Shown: piece by piece, positions 34,172 to 42,036 of the stretch
Layout: the number at the start of each line of letters is the position of its first letter
How positions within the stretch are numbered: the stretch's first letter is position 1
Assembly: GCA_016933175.1 (NCBI GenBank)
Contig: JAFGBK010000025.1
Location: forward strand, 1-62,319
Direction: 5' to 3'
Source: Candidatus Krumholzibacteriota bacterium
Lineage (GTDB): Bacteria > Krumholzibacteriota > Krumholzibacteriia > JACNKJ01
DNA: 62,319 nucleotides
The notes under the pieces: generated by a model
Seen by the model: the letters and a program-made list of their open reading frames with translations, nothing else
The model's database searches: none
What the model was told of the DNA's origin: nothing
Made by a program: the position numbers and the translations under genes

Positions 34172-35182
34172 TCAGCGACCTCCGTTGGGTTCATGCGCCG
34201 CGTCGAGTATGGTCTTGGTCTCGTCATGCTGGACGAAGGCCAGGGCCCTCAGGCTGTCGGCGTTGGCGATACCGAGGTTGGGGGTGAAGACGGCGGTGGC
34301 GCCGAAGTCGGCGCCCGGCGTCAGATCGACCGGGACGCCCTGCAGGCCGTCCGTGTGCGTGTTCACGTGGCGCACAACATGACGCCAATCGTTCTGGCCA
34401 TTCTCGGCCTCATAGTAGATGTAGGTTTCGTAGAGGACGAGGTAGAGGCGCCAGGGCCCCGCGCCGGGAGTCCCGATGACGGTTCCCGCCGCCTCCACCG
34501 TGACCGTGCCGCCCTCCTGCGTGCGCGTCACGGTCATCGCGAGCTGCGGCTCGGCGGCCAGGCGCGACTCGATGGCGGCGAGTATGGCGGTGGAGTTGAA
34601 CTTGTCCACCACCACGTCGCCGTCAACGATGATCTGCGGCGTACTCGATACGCTATAGAAGCTGTAACGCTGATTGTGCACGGAGGGATTGTAGAAAAAG
34701 AACGGATCGTAACCGCTGTATGTCTGATGGAAACCGAGTGTATATACTGGCCCCATTGCTTGTGTGATAGCTTCTTCCATCGCAGTACCCGCCGCTGGAC
34801 AACCGTCGCAGCCGGCACCAGTAAAATCCTCCACGATGACCATGTGCACGGGCAGCGTCTCGCCGCGGAAGCGCAGCGTGTCCTCGGCGCCGGCGGCCAG
34901 CGTCACCGTGGTCTCGGCCGGCGCGAAGGACCAGCCGGCCAGGGCCAGGCTCACCGTCAGGGGCGCGCCCGGCGGCACGCTGAAGTCGGCCGGCGTCGTC
35001 TCGGCCTGGAGCTGCCCGCCCAGCGTGACGGCGGCCCCCGCCAGGGGCGCCGACTCCGCGTCGCTGGCCAGGACGGTGAGGGCGGCGGTGTCCGTCCCGC
35101 CGTCCACACGGACGGGATCCTCCTGGCCGCAGAGCGTGAAGCTCGCCAGGAAGAGCAGCGGTGCGAGGGTCAGCAGGCGCAT
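34172..35182 (-). CDS. Omp28-like thioredoxin-fold envelope protein
   Basis: 336 residues. Hydrophobic signal at 1-17; the Cys18 context (FTLC) is not a good lipobox, so lipidation is doubtful. A beta-sandwich-like stretch (about 35-108) precedes the Omp28-related domain beginning HMVIVEDFTGAGCDGCPAAG, with the CDGC pair at 125/128 and a cis-Pro loop in SVSSTPQIIVDG. Omp28-related proteins are outer-membrane or surface proteins of Bacteroidota. The motif implies disulfide chemistry. It heads a four-gene operon with a TlpA-like protein. The ATG at 35182 is favoured because it opens the hydrophobic signal; a longer frame would start with a non-signal sequence. Confidence 0.85.
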   Translation of the reverse strand: MRLLTLAPLLFLASFTLCGQEDPVRVDGGTDTAALTVLASDAESAPLAGAAVTLGGQLQAETTPADFSVPPGAPLTVSLALAGWSFAPAETTVTLAAGAEDTLRFRGETLPVHMVIVEDFTGAGCDGCPAAGTAMEEAITQAMGPVYTLGFHQTYSGYDPFFFYNPSVHNQRYSFYSVSSTPQIIVDGDVVVDKFNSTAILAAIESRLAAEPQLAMTVTRTQEGGTVTVEAAGTVIGTPGAGPWRLYLVLYETYIYYEAENGQNDWRHVVRHVNTHTDGLQGVPVDLTPGADFGATAVFTPNLGIANADSLRALAFVQHDETKTILDAAHEPNGGR

Positions 35183-35258
35183 ACTTCGGCGCTGTCCTTT
35201 TCGGCCGGCGCAGCCGGAGCTCCGCGTGGTGTTCGATGCTACCCTGTTGCTTTGAATA

Positions 35259-35288
35259 AGGATAACAAAGGGGATCGCGCGCCCGCAA
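35259..35288 (-). promoter_or_regulatory. Predicted promoter of the Omp28-like/TlpA-like operon
   Basis: -35 TTGCGG at 35288-35283, -10 TATCCT at 35264-35259, spacer 18, inside a short A+T-rich patch. Leader about 70 bases with a small GC hairpin (CCGGC/GCCGG). Confidence 0.5.
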
Positions 35289-35323
35289 TCGGCAAGCCGC
35301 ATCGCCCTCGTCGTGAATGGCCT

Positions 35324-36868
35324 TCAGTGACCTTGCGGGGATGCAACAATCGCCAGCCCGGGCTCCAGGCGGCGGCGCAGGCCGAGGCAGAGATCCAGGG
35401 CCTCGACGAGATCCCCGCGACCGGCGCGGTCGCGCCCGTCCAGGGCGGCCAGCGTGCGCGCCACGCCACGCACCTTGCCGCGGGCGCGGAAGCTGGCCCC
35501 CGCGCGCTCGAGCTGGGCGTCCAGCCAGGAGCCGCCCTCGGGCTCGGCCGCCACCTCGCCCGCCCGCAGGCGCCGCCAGGCGGCCAGCACCCGCGCGCGC
35601 GCCGCGTCCGTGCCGCCGGAGTCCCGGCCGGCCGCCCCATCGACGCCGCCGCCGCCGGCCGCCGCCCCGGCGCGGGGCGCGCCCTCGCTCGCCCGCCAGC
35701 GCGGCACCTCCACCACCAGGTCGATGCGGTCCAGCAGCGGGCCCGAGATGCGCCCCAGGTAGGCGCGCACCTGCGCCGGGCTGCAGCGGCAGTGCTCCTC
35801 GCCGCGCAGGGCCTGGCCGCAGGGGCAGGGATTCATGGCCGCCACGAGCTGGAAGCGCGCCGGCCAGACGAGGCGCCCCGCGCCGCGGCTCAGGACCAGG
35901 CGGCCGTCCTCCAGGGGCTCGCGCAGGGCCTCGCGCACGGCGCGGTTGAACTCGGGCAGCTCGTCCAGGAAGAGCAGGCCGCAGTGGGCCAGGACGATCT
36001 CCCCCGGCCGGCCGCCGCGCGACGCGGTGCCCAGGAAGCCCGCCACGCTCACCGTGTGGTGGGGCGCCCGGAAGGGCCGGCGGGGATCGGTGGGATCCAG
36101 GCCCGCCACGGAGCGCAGGGCCATGACCTCGCGCCGCTCGTCGCGCGCCAGGGGCGGCAGGAGGTCGGCCAGCACGCGGGACATGAGGGATTTGCCGTTT
36201 CCCGGCGAGCCGACGAGGAGCAGGTTGTGCCCGCCGGCGGCGGCCACCTCCAGGGCCCGCCGCACGCGGGGCAGGCCCACCACCTCGGCCAGGTCCAGGG
36301 GCGCCCGCCGCCGCGCCGGCCCGTCCTCGCCGGGATCGGGCGGCGGCGCGGCCTCGTGGCGCTCCTCCACCCAGGCCACGGCCTCGGCCAGGTTCTCCAG
36401 CAGGCCCACCGGGATGCCGTCCAGGAGCGCCGCCTCGGCGGCGTTGCCGGCGGGCAGGATCAGCCCAGCGGCCCCGGCCCGGCGAGCGGCCAGGCCCAGG
36501 GCCAGGGCGCCGCGCACGGGGCGCAGGCGGCCGTCCAGGGCCAGCTCCCCCAGGAGCCACCAGCCGCGGCCCCGCCGCGGCCTGAGCTGACCGGTGACCT
36601 CCAGCAGACCCAGGGCCATGGGCAGGTCGAAGGCCGAGCCCTCCTTGGGCTCCTCGGCCGGCGCGAGATTCACCGTCACGCGTCCGCTCGGCGCCTGGAA
36701 GCCGCTCTCGCGCAGGGCGCCCAGCACGCGCTCCCGGCTCTCGCGCGTGGCCGCCCCGGCCAGGCCCACCAGGCTCAGGCCGGGCAGGCCCCGCGCCATC
36801 TGCACCTCCACGCGCACGGGCACGCCCTCGATGCCTCGCAGGCTGCCTCCCCGCCACTGGCAGTGCAT
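35324..36868 (-). CDS. comM: ComM/YifB-family AAA+ (Mg chelatase-like) ATPase
   Basis: 514 residues. The N-terminal ChlI-like domain (LPGLSLVGLAGAATRESRERV, VNLAPAEEPKEGSAFDLPMALG) is followed by the AAA+ core with Walker A GSPGNGKS, Walker B LLFLDELPEF, and the CPCG cysteines in NPCPCGQALRGEEHCRCSP. ComM is a helicase promoting branch migration during natural transformation in species that take up DNA. YifB-like members are also widespread outside competent species. ATG with GGGGAGG upstream. No other competence genes are in the window. Confidence 0.93.
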   Translation of the reverse strand: MHCQWRGGSLRGIEGVPVRVEVQMARGLPGLSLVGLAGAATRESRERVLGALRESGFQAPSGRVTVNLAPAEEPKEGSAFDLPMALGLLEVTGQLRPRRGRGWWLLGELALDGRLRPVRGALALGLAARRAGAAGLILPAGNAAEAALLDGIPVGLLENLAEAVAWVEERHEAAPPPDPGEDGPARRRAPLDLAEVVGLPRVRRALEVAAAGGHNLLLVGSPGNGKSLMSRVLADLLPPLARDERREVMALRSVAGLDPTDPRRPFRAPHHTVSVAGFLGTASRGGRPGEIVLAHCGLLFLDELPEFNRAVREALREPLEDGRLVLSRGAGRLVWPARFQLVAAMNPCPCGQALRGEEHCRCSPAQVRAYLGRISGPLLDRIDLVVEVPRWRASEGAPRAGAAAGGGGVDGAAGRDSGGTDAARARVLAAWRRLRAGEVAAEPEGGSWLDAQLERAGASFRARGKVRGVARTLAALDGRDRAGRGDLVEALDLCLGLRRRLEPGLAIVASPQGH

Positions 36869-37023
36869 GCCACCTCCCCGTCGGGCCCTGCAAGGACGGG
36901 GCCGCCGCGAAGCCGCGGCGGCGCGGCGCCGCGCGGTCCCCGGCCGCTCACCCCGTGCCCGCCCGCGGCGTGGACCGTCAACGGTGTCGCCGGCCCGGCC
37001 CCGGCGCACCTCTCGTTTTTCTG

Positions 37024-37051
37024 TTGACTTGACCAAGGCGCGGGCTAACCT
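37024..37051 (+). promoter_or_regulatory. Predicted promoter of the zinc mini-protein gene
   Basis: -35 TTGACT at 37024-37029, -10 TAACCT at 37046-37051, spacer 16 ending in GC. Leader about 65 bases. Confidence 0.55.
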
Positions 37052-37123
37052 TTTCCACGCTTCCGTACGAAGGGCCCACGCGAGGCCTGGGGCGAGTACC
37101 TGCAACCGGTGGTTCTGGGGGCG

Positions 37124-37342
37124 ATGAGCGAGAAGAAGTGGGTCGTATGCGACGAGTGCGGCGGCACGGGCATGATCGAGGACGACGAGTGCCCCTTCTG
37201 CCTTGGCGAGGGACGCATCGAAGTCGACGAGGACGAAACCTGGGAGGAGCCCGAGGAGTACGGTGATCTCGACGCCGTGGAAGAAGATGACGACGATTTC
37301 GACGATCTGCTGGAGGACATCGACGACGACGATCTCAGCTGA
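37124..37342 (+). CDS. Small DnaJ-type zinc-finger protein with acidic tail
   Basis: 72 residues. VCDECGGTGMIEDDECPFCLGEG contains two CxxCxGxG motifs, the half-zinc-site units of the DnaJ cysteine-rich region, enough to bind one zinc. The remaining 45 residues are almost wholly Asp/Glu. Stand-alone single modules of this kind are found as accessory thiol/chaperone-like or scaffolding proteins, but I know of no assigned role. The ATG at 37124 (GGGGG upstream) is preferred to a GTG 15 bases earlier. It has its own promoter and a strong terminator, so it is an independent, probably well expressed gene. Confidence 0.8.
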   Translation: MSEKKWVVCDECGGTGMIEDDECPFCLGEGRIEVDEDETWEEPEEYGDLDAVEEDDDDFDDLLEDIDDDDLS

Positions 37343-37402
37343 TCGCGCCGCGGTCCGCGGCGCGCCGCGCTGAGGACCGCGCCCCCATCCCATCGCCCTG
37401 CC

Positions 37403-37428
37403 GCCCGACGGTCCCCGCCGGGCTTTTT
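37403..37428 (+). terminator. Rho-independent terminator of the zinc mini-protein gene
   Basis: Stem GCCCG/CGGGC (37403-37407 with 37419-37423), then CGG/CCG with one A.C mismatch, a TCC loop, and TTTTT at 37424-37428. It ends exactly at the stop codon of the convergent WecA-like gene. Confidence 0.8.
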
Positions 37429-38426
37429 CATGCGCCGCGCCGGCGCCGCTCCAGAGCGAAGAGACAGACAGCCAGCGCCAGCGCCGCGGCCAGGCCGGGC
37501 CAGCCCGGCCAGCCGAGTCGATGCAGCGCCAGGGCCGCGGCCGCCGCAGCCAGCGTGAAGGCGTTCAGCGCCAGGACGACGCCGCCCACCGGCAGGCCCC
37601 GCGCGGCGAGCCGGTGCGTCACGTGGCAGCGGTCGCCCACGTACAGGGGCCGCCCCTCGCGCCAGCGGATCCAGCACACCGTGGCCGTGTCGTAGAGGGG
37701 CACCGCCAGCAGCAAGGGCGCCAAGAGAGGATCCATGCGCGCCCGTCCCACGGCCAGCAGGCTCAGCAGGGCGAGGGAGTAGCCGAGGAAGGTGGAGCCG
37801 GCGTCGCCCAGGTAGAGCCGCGCGCGCGGGCGGTTCCACCAGAGGAAGCCCGCCAGGGCGGCCGCCAGGACGACGGACGCCGCCGCCGGGACGCCGGCCC
37901 CGGCCCAGGCCAGGACCACGGCCAGGGCCAGGGCCGTCCAGAAGGCCGTCGCGCCCGCCGCAGCGTCCATGTTGTCCAGCAGGTTGAGGCTGTTGACCAG
38001 GCCGAGGGTCCACAGCAGGCCCACGGGCAACGCCAGACCGGCGGGCTTCGTCCAGGCGACCAGCTCGGGCCAGAGCAGCAGGGCGGCCAGGACCTGGGCG
38101 GCCAGCCGCGGGCCGGGCCGCAGGCCGCCGCGGTCGTCCGCCAGCCCCACGGCCACCAGCACCAGCCCGCCCAGTAGCCAGCGGCCCAGCAGGCCGCCGC
38201 CCGCCACCAGCAGCCCGGGGCCCGGATGCATGGCCAGGCCCGCCAGGACGGCCAGGAAGACGGCCACGCCGCCCATGAGGGGCACGGGGCGCTCCTGCAG
38301 CTTGCGCGCGCCGGGCGGATCCAGCAGGCGCCACCGCCCGGCCAGCGCCATGGCCGCGCGGCCGAGGGCCAAGGCCAGGACCAGGGCGGCGGAGGCCGCC
38401 GCGGCGAGGCGGATCGGGTCGCTCAC
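37428..38426 (-). CDS. WecA/MraY-family glycosyl-1-phosphate transferase
   Basis: 332 residues, about ten hydrophobic segments. Family motifs: PPGARKLQERPVPLMGGVA near residue 40, VGLADDRGGLRPG with the DD pair, NLLDNMDAAAG, YLGDAGSTFLGY, and GDRCHVTHRLAARG (His-rich loop). These enzymes attach a sugar-1-phosphate (commonly GlcNAc) to undecaprenyl phosphate, the first step of surface glycan or teichoic-type polymer synthesis. The WecA/TagO branch is favoured over MraY because of RKLQERPVP. It closes the ffh operon, sharing a GGGAGG ribosome site with GTG start. Confidence 0.9.
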   Translation of the reverse strand: MSDPIRLAAAASAALVLALALGRAAMALAGRWRLLDPPGARKLQERPVPLMGGVAVFLAVLAGLAMHPGPGLLVAGGGLLGRWLLGGLVLVAVGLADDRGGLRPGPRLAAQVLAALLLWPELVAWTKPAGLALPVGLLWTLGLVNSLNLLDNMDAAAGATAFWTALALAVVLAWAGAGVPAAASVVLAAALAGFLWWNRPRARLYLGDAGSTFLGYSLALLSLLAVGRARMDPLLAPLLLAVPLYDTATVCWIRWREGRPLYVGDRCHVTHRLAARGLPVGGVVLALNAFTLAAAAAALALHRLGWPGWPGLAAALALAVCLFALERRRRGA

Positions 38427-38444
38427 GCGCCGCCTCCCGGCGTT

Positions 38445-38819
38445 CTAGATGCCGCGGTAGTGTTCGAGAACCAGCCGCTGCCGGCCCGCCGCCCAGTCCA
38501 GGGCCAGCAGGTCCACGCGGCAGGGACCGCGCCAGCCGCGGCGCTGCCGCTCCGCGAGGACCGCCGTGCGCAGGCGCTGCCGCTTCGCCGGCGTGACGCT
38601 GGCGGCGGCGTCGCCGAAGCGGTCCGAGCGGCGCAGGCGCACCTCGACGGCCACGAGGCAGTCGGCCTCGCGGGCGAGCAGGTCGATCTCCAGGTGGCGC
38701 ACGCGGAGGTTGCGCTCCAGGACCTCGAGGCCCGCCAGGGCCAGGAAGCAGGCGGCCAGGTCCTCACCGCGCCACCCCAGTTCCAGCCGGTCGCGGCGCG
38801 GCCGAGAGCCAGCGTCCAC
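38445..38819 (-). CDS. yraN: YraN/UPF0102-family endonuclease-fold protein
   Basis: 124 residues, the usual length. GWRGEDLAACFLALAGLEVLERN is the family start, with EIDLLAREADCLVAVEVRLRRSD carrying the D-x(n)-E-V-(K/R) restriction-endonuclease-like core. The function in cells is still unclear. The GTG start lies 56 bases inside the upstream rnhB, a rather long overlap, because no later in-frame start would keep the conserved WRGEDLAA motif. rnhB-yraN adjacency is common in bacteria. Confidence 0.88.
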   Translation of the reverse strand: MDAGSRPRRDRLELGWRGEDLAACFLALAGLEVLERNLRVRHLEIDLLAREADCLVAVEVRLRRSDRFGDAAASVTPAKRQRLRTAVLAERQRRGWRGPCRVDLLALDWAAGRQRLVLEHYRGI

Positions 38820-39636
38820 AGAAGCTCCGTCGGTGGATGGGGCAGGGCCCCAGCCGCAGGAGGGCCTCGCAGTGCTCGGCGCTGCCGTAGCCCTTGTGGC
38901 GCGCGAAGCCGTAGGCCGGCCAGCGCGCGTCGTAGCCCGCGAGAAGGGAATCGCGGTGGACCTTGGCCAGCACCGAGGCGGCCGCCACGCTGAGGCTCCG
39001 GCGATCGCCGCCCACGACGGCCCGGGCGCCGGCCATGGCGTAGGGCACCTCGCGGCCGTCGAAGAGGATGAGCCCGGGCTCCCGCCCGAGGCCCGCCAGG
39101 GCGCGGGCCATGGCCCGGTGCACGGCCTCGCGGATGCCCAGCCGGTCGATGGCCGCGGCCTCGACGTCGGCCACGGCCCAGGCCAGGGCCTCGTCCCGCA
39201 GGCGCTCGGCCCAGCGGGCGCGGGCCGCCGGCGTCAGGCGCTTGGAGTCGTCGAGCCCCGGCGCGTGGTAGCCGGCCGGCAGGATGACGGCGCCGGCCGT
39301 GACCGGGCCAGCGAGGGGGCCCCGGCCCACCTCGTCCACGCCGGCCAGCGGGCGGCCGGCGGCCAGGCACCGGTCGAAGTCCGCCAGCTCGCGCCAGCGA
39401 TCCTCCTGCGCCCGGCGGCGCCGGGCGTCCAGGCGCAGGCTCCGTGCCAGGGCGCGGCGGCCGGCGCGGGGATCGTTCTCCAGGAGGCGGAGCCATTCCT
39501 CGCGGCGGTCCGCGGCGAGGCCCGCCAGGGCCTCCCGCTGGGCCGCGAGGGGTGCGGCGACGAATGCCGCGGCGTCCGCGAAGGGGAAGTCCGGCGCCGG
39601 CACGGCGCCCCGGCGCCCGACCGCGGCGCCGTCCAC
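38764..39636 (-). CDS. rnhB: Ribonuclease HII
   Basis: 290 residues. Catalytic core: GVDEVGRGPLAGPV (Asp-Glu pair), LDDSKRLTP, DGREVPYAM and KVHRDSLLAG, ending HRRSF as in RNase HII. The enzyme removes ribonucleotides from DNA and RNA primers. The first 95 residues are an N-terminal extension, longer than in E. coli but comparable with Bacillus RNase HII, and contain ENDPRAGRRALARSLRLDARRRR, like the Bacillus form. The GTG start is 3 bases after the rplS stop. Confidence 0.95.
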   Translation of the reverse strand: MDGAAVGRRGAVPAPDFPFADAAAFVAAPLAAQREALAGLAADRREEWLRLLENDPRAGRRALARSLRLDARRRRAQEDRWRELADFDRCLAAGRPLAGVDEVGRGPLAGPVTAGAVILPAGYHAPGLDDSKRLTPAARARWAERLRDEALAWAVADVEAAAIDRLGIREAVHRAMARALAGLGREPGLILFDGREVPYAMAGARAVVGGDRRSLSVAAASVLAKVHRDSLLAGYDARWPAYGFARHKGYGSAEHCEALLRLGPCPIHRRSFCGRWLSAAPRPAGTGVAR

Positions 39637-39639
39637 GAC

Positions 39640-40008
39640 CTAACCGCTCTTCTTCTTGGGTGTGAAGTCCCGGCGACTGGCGATGCGGGCCTTCTTGCCG
39701 CTGAGCTTGCGGAGGTAGTAGAGCTTGGCGCGCCGCACCCGGCCCCGGCTGAGGACCTCGATGTCGCTGAGCGCGGGGCTGTTGAGCGGGAAGATCCGCT
39801 CGACGCCGATGCCGCCGGAGATCTTGCGCACGGTGAAGGTCGCCTGGACGCCGGCGCCGCGGCGCTGGATGACCGTGCCCTGGAAGGGCTGGTAGCGCTC
39901 CTTGTTGCCCTCGACCACCTTGACGCGGAAGCGGATGGTGTCCCCCACGTTGAACTCGGGGATCCCCTCCTTGACCTGCTGGTTCCTGATCGCCTCCACC
40001 ATCTTCAT
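39640..40008 (-). CDS. rplS: 50S ribosomal protein L19 (bL19)
   Basis: 122 residues, full length. [35 protein letters not shown], and [32 protein letters not shown] are diagnostic for bL19, which bridges the subunit interface. ATG at 40008 preceded by GGAGG. It sits in the conserved rpsP-(khpA)-rimM-trmD-rplS order. A basic C-terminal tail (KKKSG) follows the core. Confidence 0.97.
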   Translation of the reverse strand: MKMVEAIRNQQVKEGIPEFNVGDTIRFRVKVVEGNKERYQPFQGTVIQRRGAGVQATFTVRKISGGIGVERIFPLNSPALSDIEVLSRGRVRRAKLYYLRKLSGKKARIASRRDFTPKKKSG

Positions 40009-40012
40009 CGCC

Positions 40013-40753
40013 TTACCTCCGGTCCTCGTGCTTGCCGCCCTCGCGGGCGGGCTCACCGGCGCGCTTGTCCAACAGGTCCGGCCGGTGCTCTTTGGTGATC
40101 CGCAGGGACTCGGCCCGGCGCCACGCGTGGATCCGTGCGTGGTTGCCCCCGCGCAGGATCTCCGGCACCGCGAGCCCCCGGTAGGTCTCCGGGCGCGTGT
40201 AGTGCGGCCAGTCGAGCAGGCCGCCCTTGTCCTCGCCGAAGGAGTCCGTCTCGGCGGACTCCAGGTCGCTCATCACGTCCGGCAGCAGGCGGACCACCGC
40301 GTCGATGATCGCCACGGCCGCCGGTTCGCCGCCCGAGAGGACGAAGTCCCCCGCGGACAGCTCCTCGGTCACGACCAGCTCGCGCACCCGCTCGTCCACG
40401 CCCTTGTAGCGTCCGCAGATCAGCGTGAACTCGGCCTCGCGGCTGAGCCGGCGGGCCCGGTCCTGGTCGAAGGGCCGGCCCCGCGGCGAGAGCAGGATCA
40501 CCGGGTGCCCCGGGTGCGCGCTCTCGGCCTGGATGGCCTCCACCGCCTCCACCAGCGGCGGCGCCATCATGATCATACCCGGATCGCCCCCGTAGGGGTA
40601 GTCATCCACCGTGCCGTGGCCGTCCACCGCGTGGTCGCGCGGATTGACGAAGCGGTAGGCGACAACCCGCCGCTCCACGGCCCGGCCGAGGATCCCCACG
40701 CGCACGGCCTCGCGCAGGAAATCCGGGAACAGGGTCACCACGTTGACGACCAT
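40013..40753 (-). CDS. trmD: tRNA (guanine37-N1)-methyltransferase
   Basis: 246 residues. The knotted SPOUT enzyme: [12 protein letters not shown] start, [27 protein letters not shown], and [21 protein letters not shown] (SAM-binding trefoil knot), then [16 protein letters not shown]. It methylates G37 next to the anticodon, preventing frameshifting. ATG with GGGGGAG. Stop is 4 bases upstream of the rplS start. Confidence 0.97.
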   Translation of the reverse strand: MVVNVVTLFPDFLREAVRVGILGRAVERRVVAYRFVNPRDHAVDGHGTVDDYPYGGDPGMIMMAPPLVEAVEAIQAESAHPGHPVILLSPRGRPFDQDRARRLSREAEFTLICGRYKGVDERVRELVVTEELSAGDFVLSGGEPAAVAIIDAVVRLLPDVMSDLESAETDSFGEDKGGLLDWPHYTRPETYRGLAVPEILRGGNHARIHAWRRAESLRITKEHRPDLLDKRAGEPAREGGKHEDRR

Positions 40754-40761
40754 GGCTCCCC

Positions 40762-41274
40762 CTACAAGTCGAGGAGGCCCGCCGGCGGATCGACCGTGAT
40801 CACGCCGGCCTCCCAGTCCACGCCCTGGAGGATGGGCGCCACCCAGGGGATGGCGTAGTCCTTCCCGCCGCCGCGCACCTGCAGCAGCGGCTGGGCGGGC
40901 ATGGCCTCGAGGCCCGTGACCTCGCCCAGTTCCTCGCCCGCGGCGGTGACGACGCGCAGCCCCAGCACCTGGAAGGGGCGCACCTCGTCGGGCGGCGGCA
41001 CGTCCAGCTCGCCCTCCAGGACGAGCAGGGCGTCGCGGTTCGCCTCGGCGGCGTCGTGGTCCGCCACCTCGGCCAGTCGCAGGACCAGGCAGGGCCCGGC
41101 GGGACGGCTCGCCGTGACCCGCACGGGCTCGGCGCCGCCCGCGCCCTCGAGGCGCAGGTGGCGCGACTGCAGGGCCGCGGGCCAGCAGTCCGCGGCCGGC
41201 AGGAGCTTGAGCTCGCCGCGCAACCCCACGGGGCGCAGCACGCGGCCCAGCTCGATGCGGCAGGTCGCGTTCAC
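40762..41274 (-). CDS. rimM: Ribosome maturation factor RimM
   Basis: 170 residues. N-terminal beta-barrel (GRVLRPVGLRGELKLLP) and PRC-barrel-like C-terminal half (GEELGEVTGLEAMPAQPLLQV, then YAIPWV). RimM assists 30S head assembly through S19. GTG start; lies between khpA and trmD as in most bacteria. Confidence 0.95.
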   Translation of the reverse strand: MNATCRIELGRVLRPVGLRGELKLLPAADCWPAALQSRHLRLEGAGGAEPVRVTASRPAGPCLVLRLAEVADHDAAEANRDALLVLEGELDVPPPDEVRPFQVLGLRVVTAAGEELGEVTGLEAMPAQPLLQVRGGGKDYAIPWVAPILQGVDWEAGVITVDPPAGLLDL

Positions 41275-41278
41275 GGCC

Positions 41279-41515
41279 TCAGTCCAGCTCCCGGATCACC
41301 AGGGACACGCGGCTGTGCTCGCGCCGTCCCACGGCGGCCAGCAGGGTCCGCAGCGCCTCGGCCGTCTTGCCGTGCCGGCCGATGAGGCGGCCCAGGTCCT
41401 CGGGCGCCAGGTAGAGCTTGTAGGTCCGCTCGTCGCCCTGGTCCTCGGTCTCGATCCGGATCCGCTCGGGCTGCTCCAGCAGCGCCTCGGCCACGTAGCG
41501 CAGAAGGCGCTCCAC
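41279..41515 (-). CDS. khpA: KhpA-like KH-domain RNA-binding protein
   Basis: 78 residues, a single KH domain with the GxxG loop in GRLIGRHGKTAEALRTLL. KhpA-family proteins bind RNA, usually with KhpB, and affect cell division or small-RNA functions in Gram-positives. The longer frame starting at 41641 is a shadow overlapping rpsP; the GTG at 41515, one base after the rpsP stop, gives the right protein. Position rpsP-khpA-rimM is standard. Confidence 0.93.
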   Translation of the reverse strand: MERLLRYVAEALLEQPERIRIETEDQGDERTYKLYLAPEDLGRLIGRHGKTAEALRTLLAAVGRREHSRVSLVIRELD

Positions 41516-41516
41516 G

Positions 41517-42017
41517 TCAGCCCTCCGCCTTCTCGGCGTCCTCGCCGTCGGCGGCGGGGGCCGCGTCCGCCTGCTCCGCGGGCGCCGCCGCGGCGGGCGC
41601 CGCCTCGGCGGCCTTCTCCGCCTCGACGGCCGCGCGAGCATCGGCCTTCTTCTGGGCCTTCTTGTCGGCCCGGCTGAGCCTGCCGCCGCTGACCCGGGGC
41701 TGCCTGGCCTTCCATTCGGCCAGCCTGGCCTCGAGCTCCTCGCGGGGCGTGCCGGCCTTCATGAGCTGGAACCGCTCCAGGAGACCCGCCTGGCGGACGA
41801 GGTCCTCGGCGGTGCCCGACATCTGGGCGCCCTGGCCGAGCCAGTGGAGGATGCGATCCTCCTGAAGGGTCACCTCGATCTCCTTGGGGATGGGATTGTA
41901 GGTCCCCAGGTTCTCGATGCTGCGGCCGTCCCGGCGCTTGCGCGAATCGACCACCACGAGGCGGTAGAAGGGCCGCTTCATGGAACCCATGCGCATGAGA
42001 CGAATTCTGGTGGACAA
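41517..42017 (-). CDS. rpsP: 30S ribosomal protein S16 with extended tail (bS16)
   Basis: 166 residues. The first 80 ([38 protein letters not shown]) are canonical bS16, usually about 80-95 residues in total. The rest includes a [18 protein letters not shown] basic patch and then a long Ala/Glu/Asp-rich low-complexity tail. Such tails occur in several phyla. TTG start with GGAGG upstream at proper spacing. First small-protein gene after ffh. Confidence 0.95.
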   Translation of the reverse strand: MSTRIRLMRMGSMKRPFYRLVVVDSRKRRDGRSIENLGTYNPIPKEIEVTLQEDRILHWLGQGAQMSGTAEDLVRQAGLLERFQLMKAGTPREELEARLAEWKARQPRVSGGRLSRADKKAQKKADARAAVEAEKAAEAAPAAAAPAEQADAAPAADGEDAEKAEG

Positions 42018-42036
42018 GTGCCGTACCTCCGGGTCG

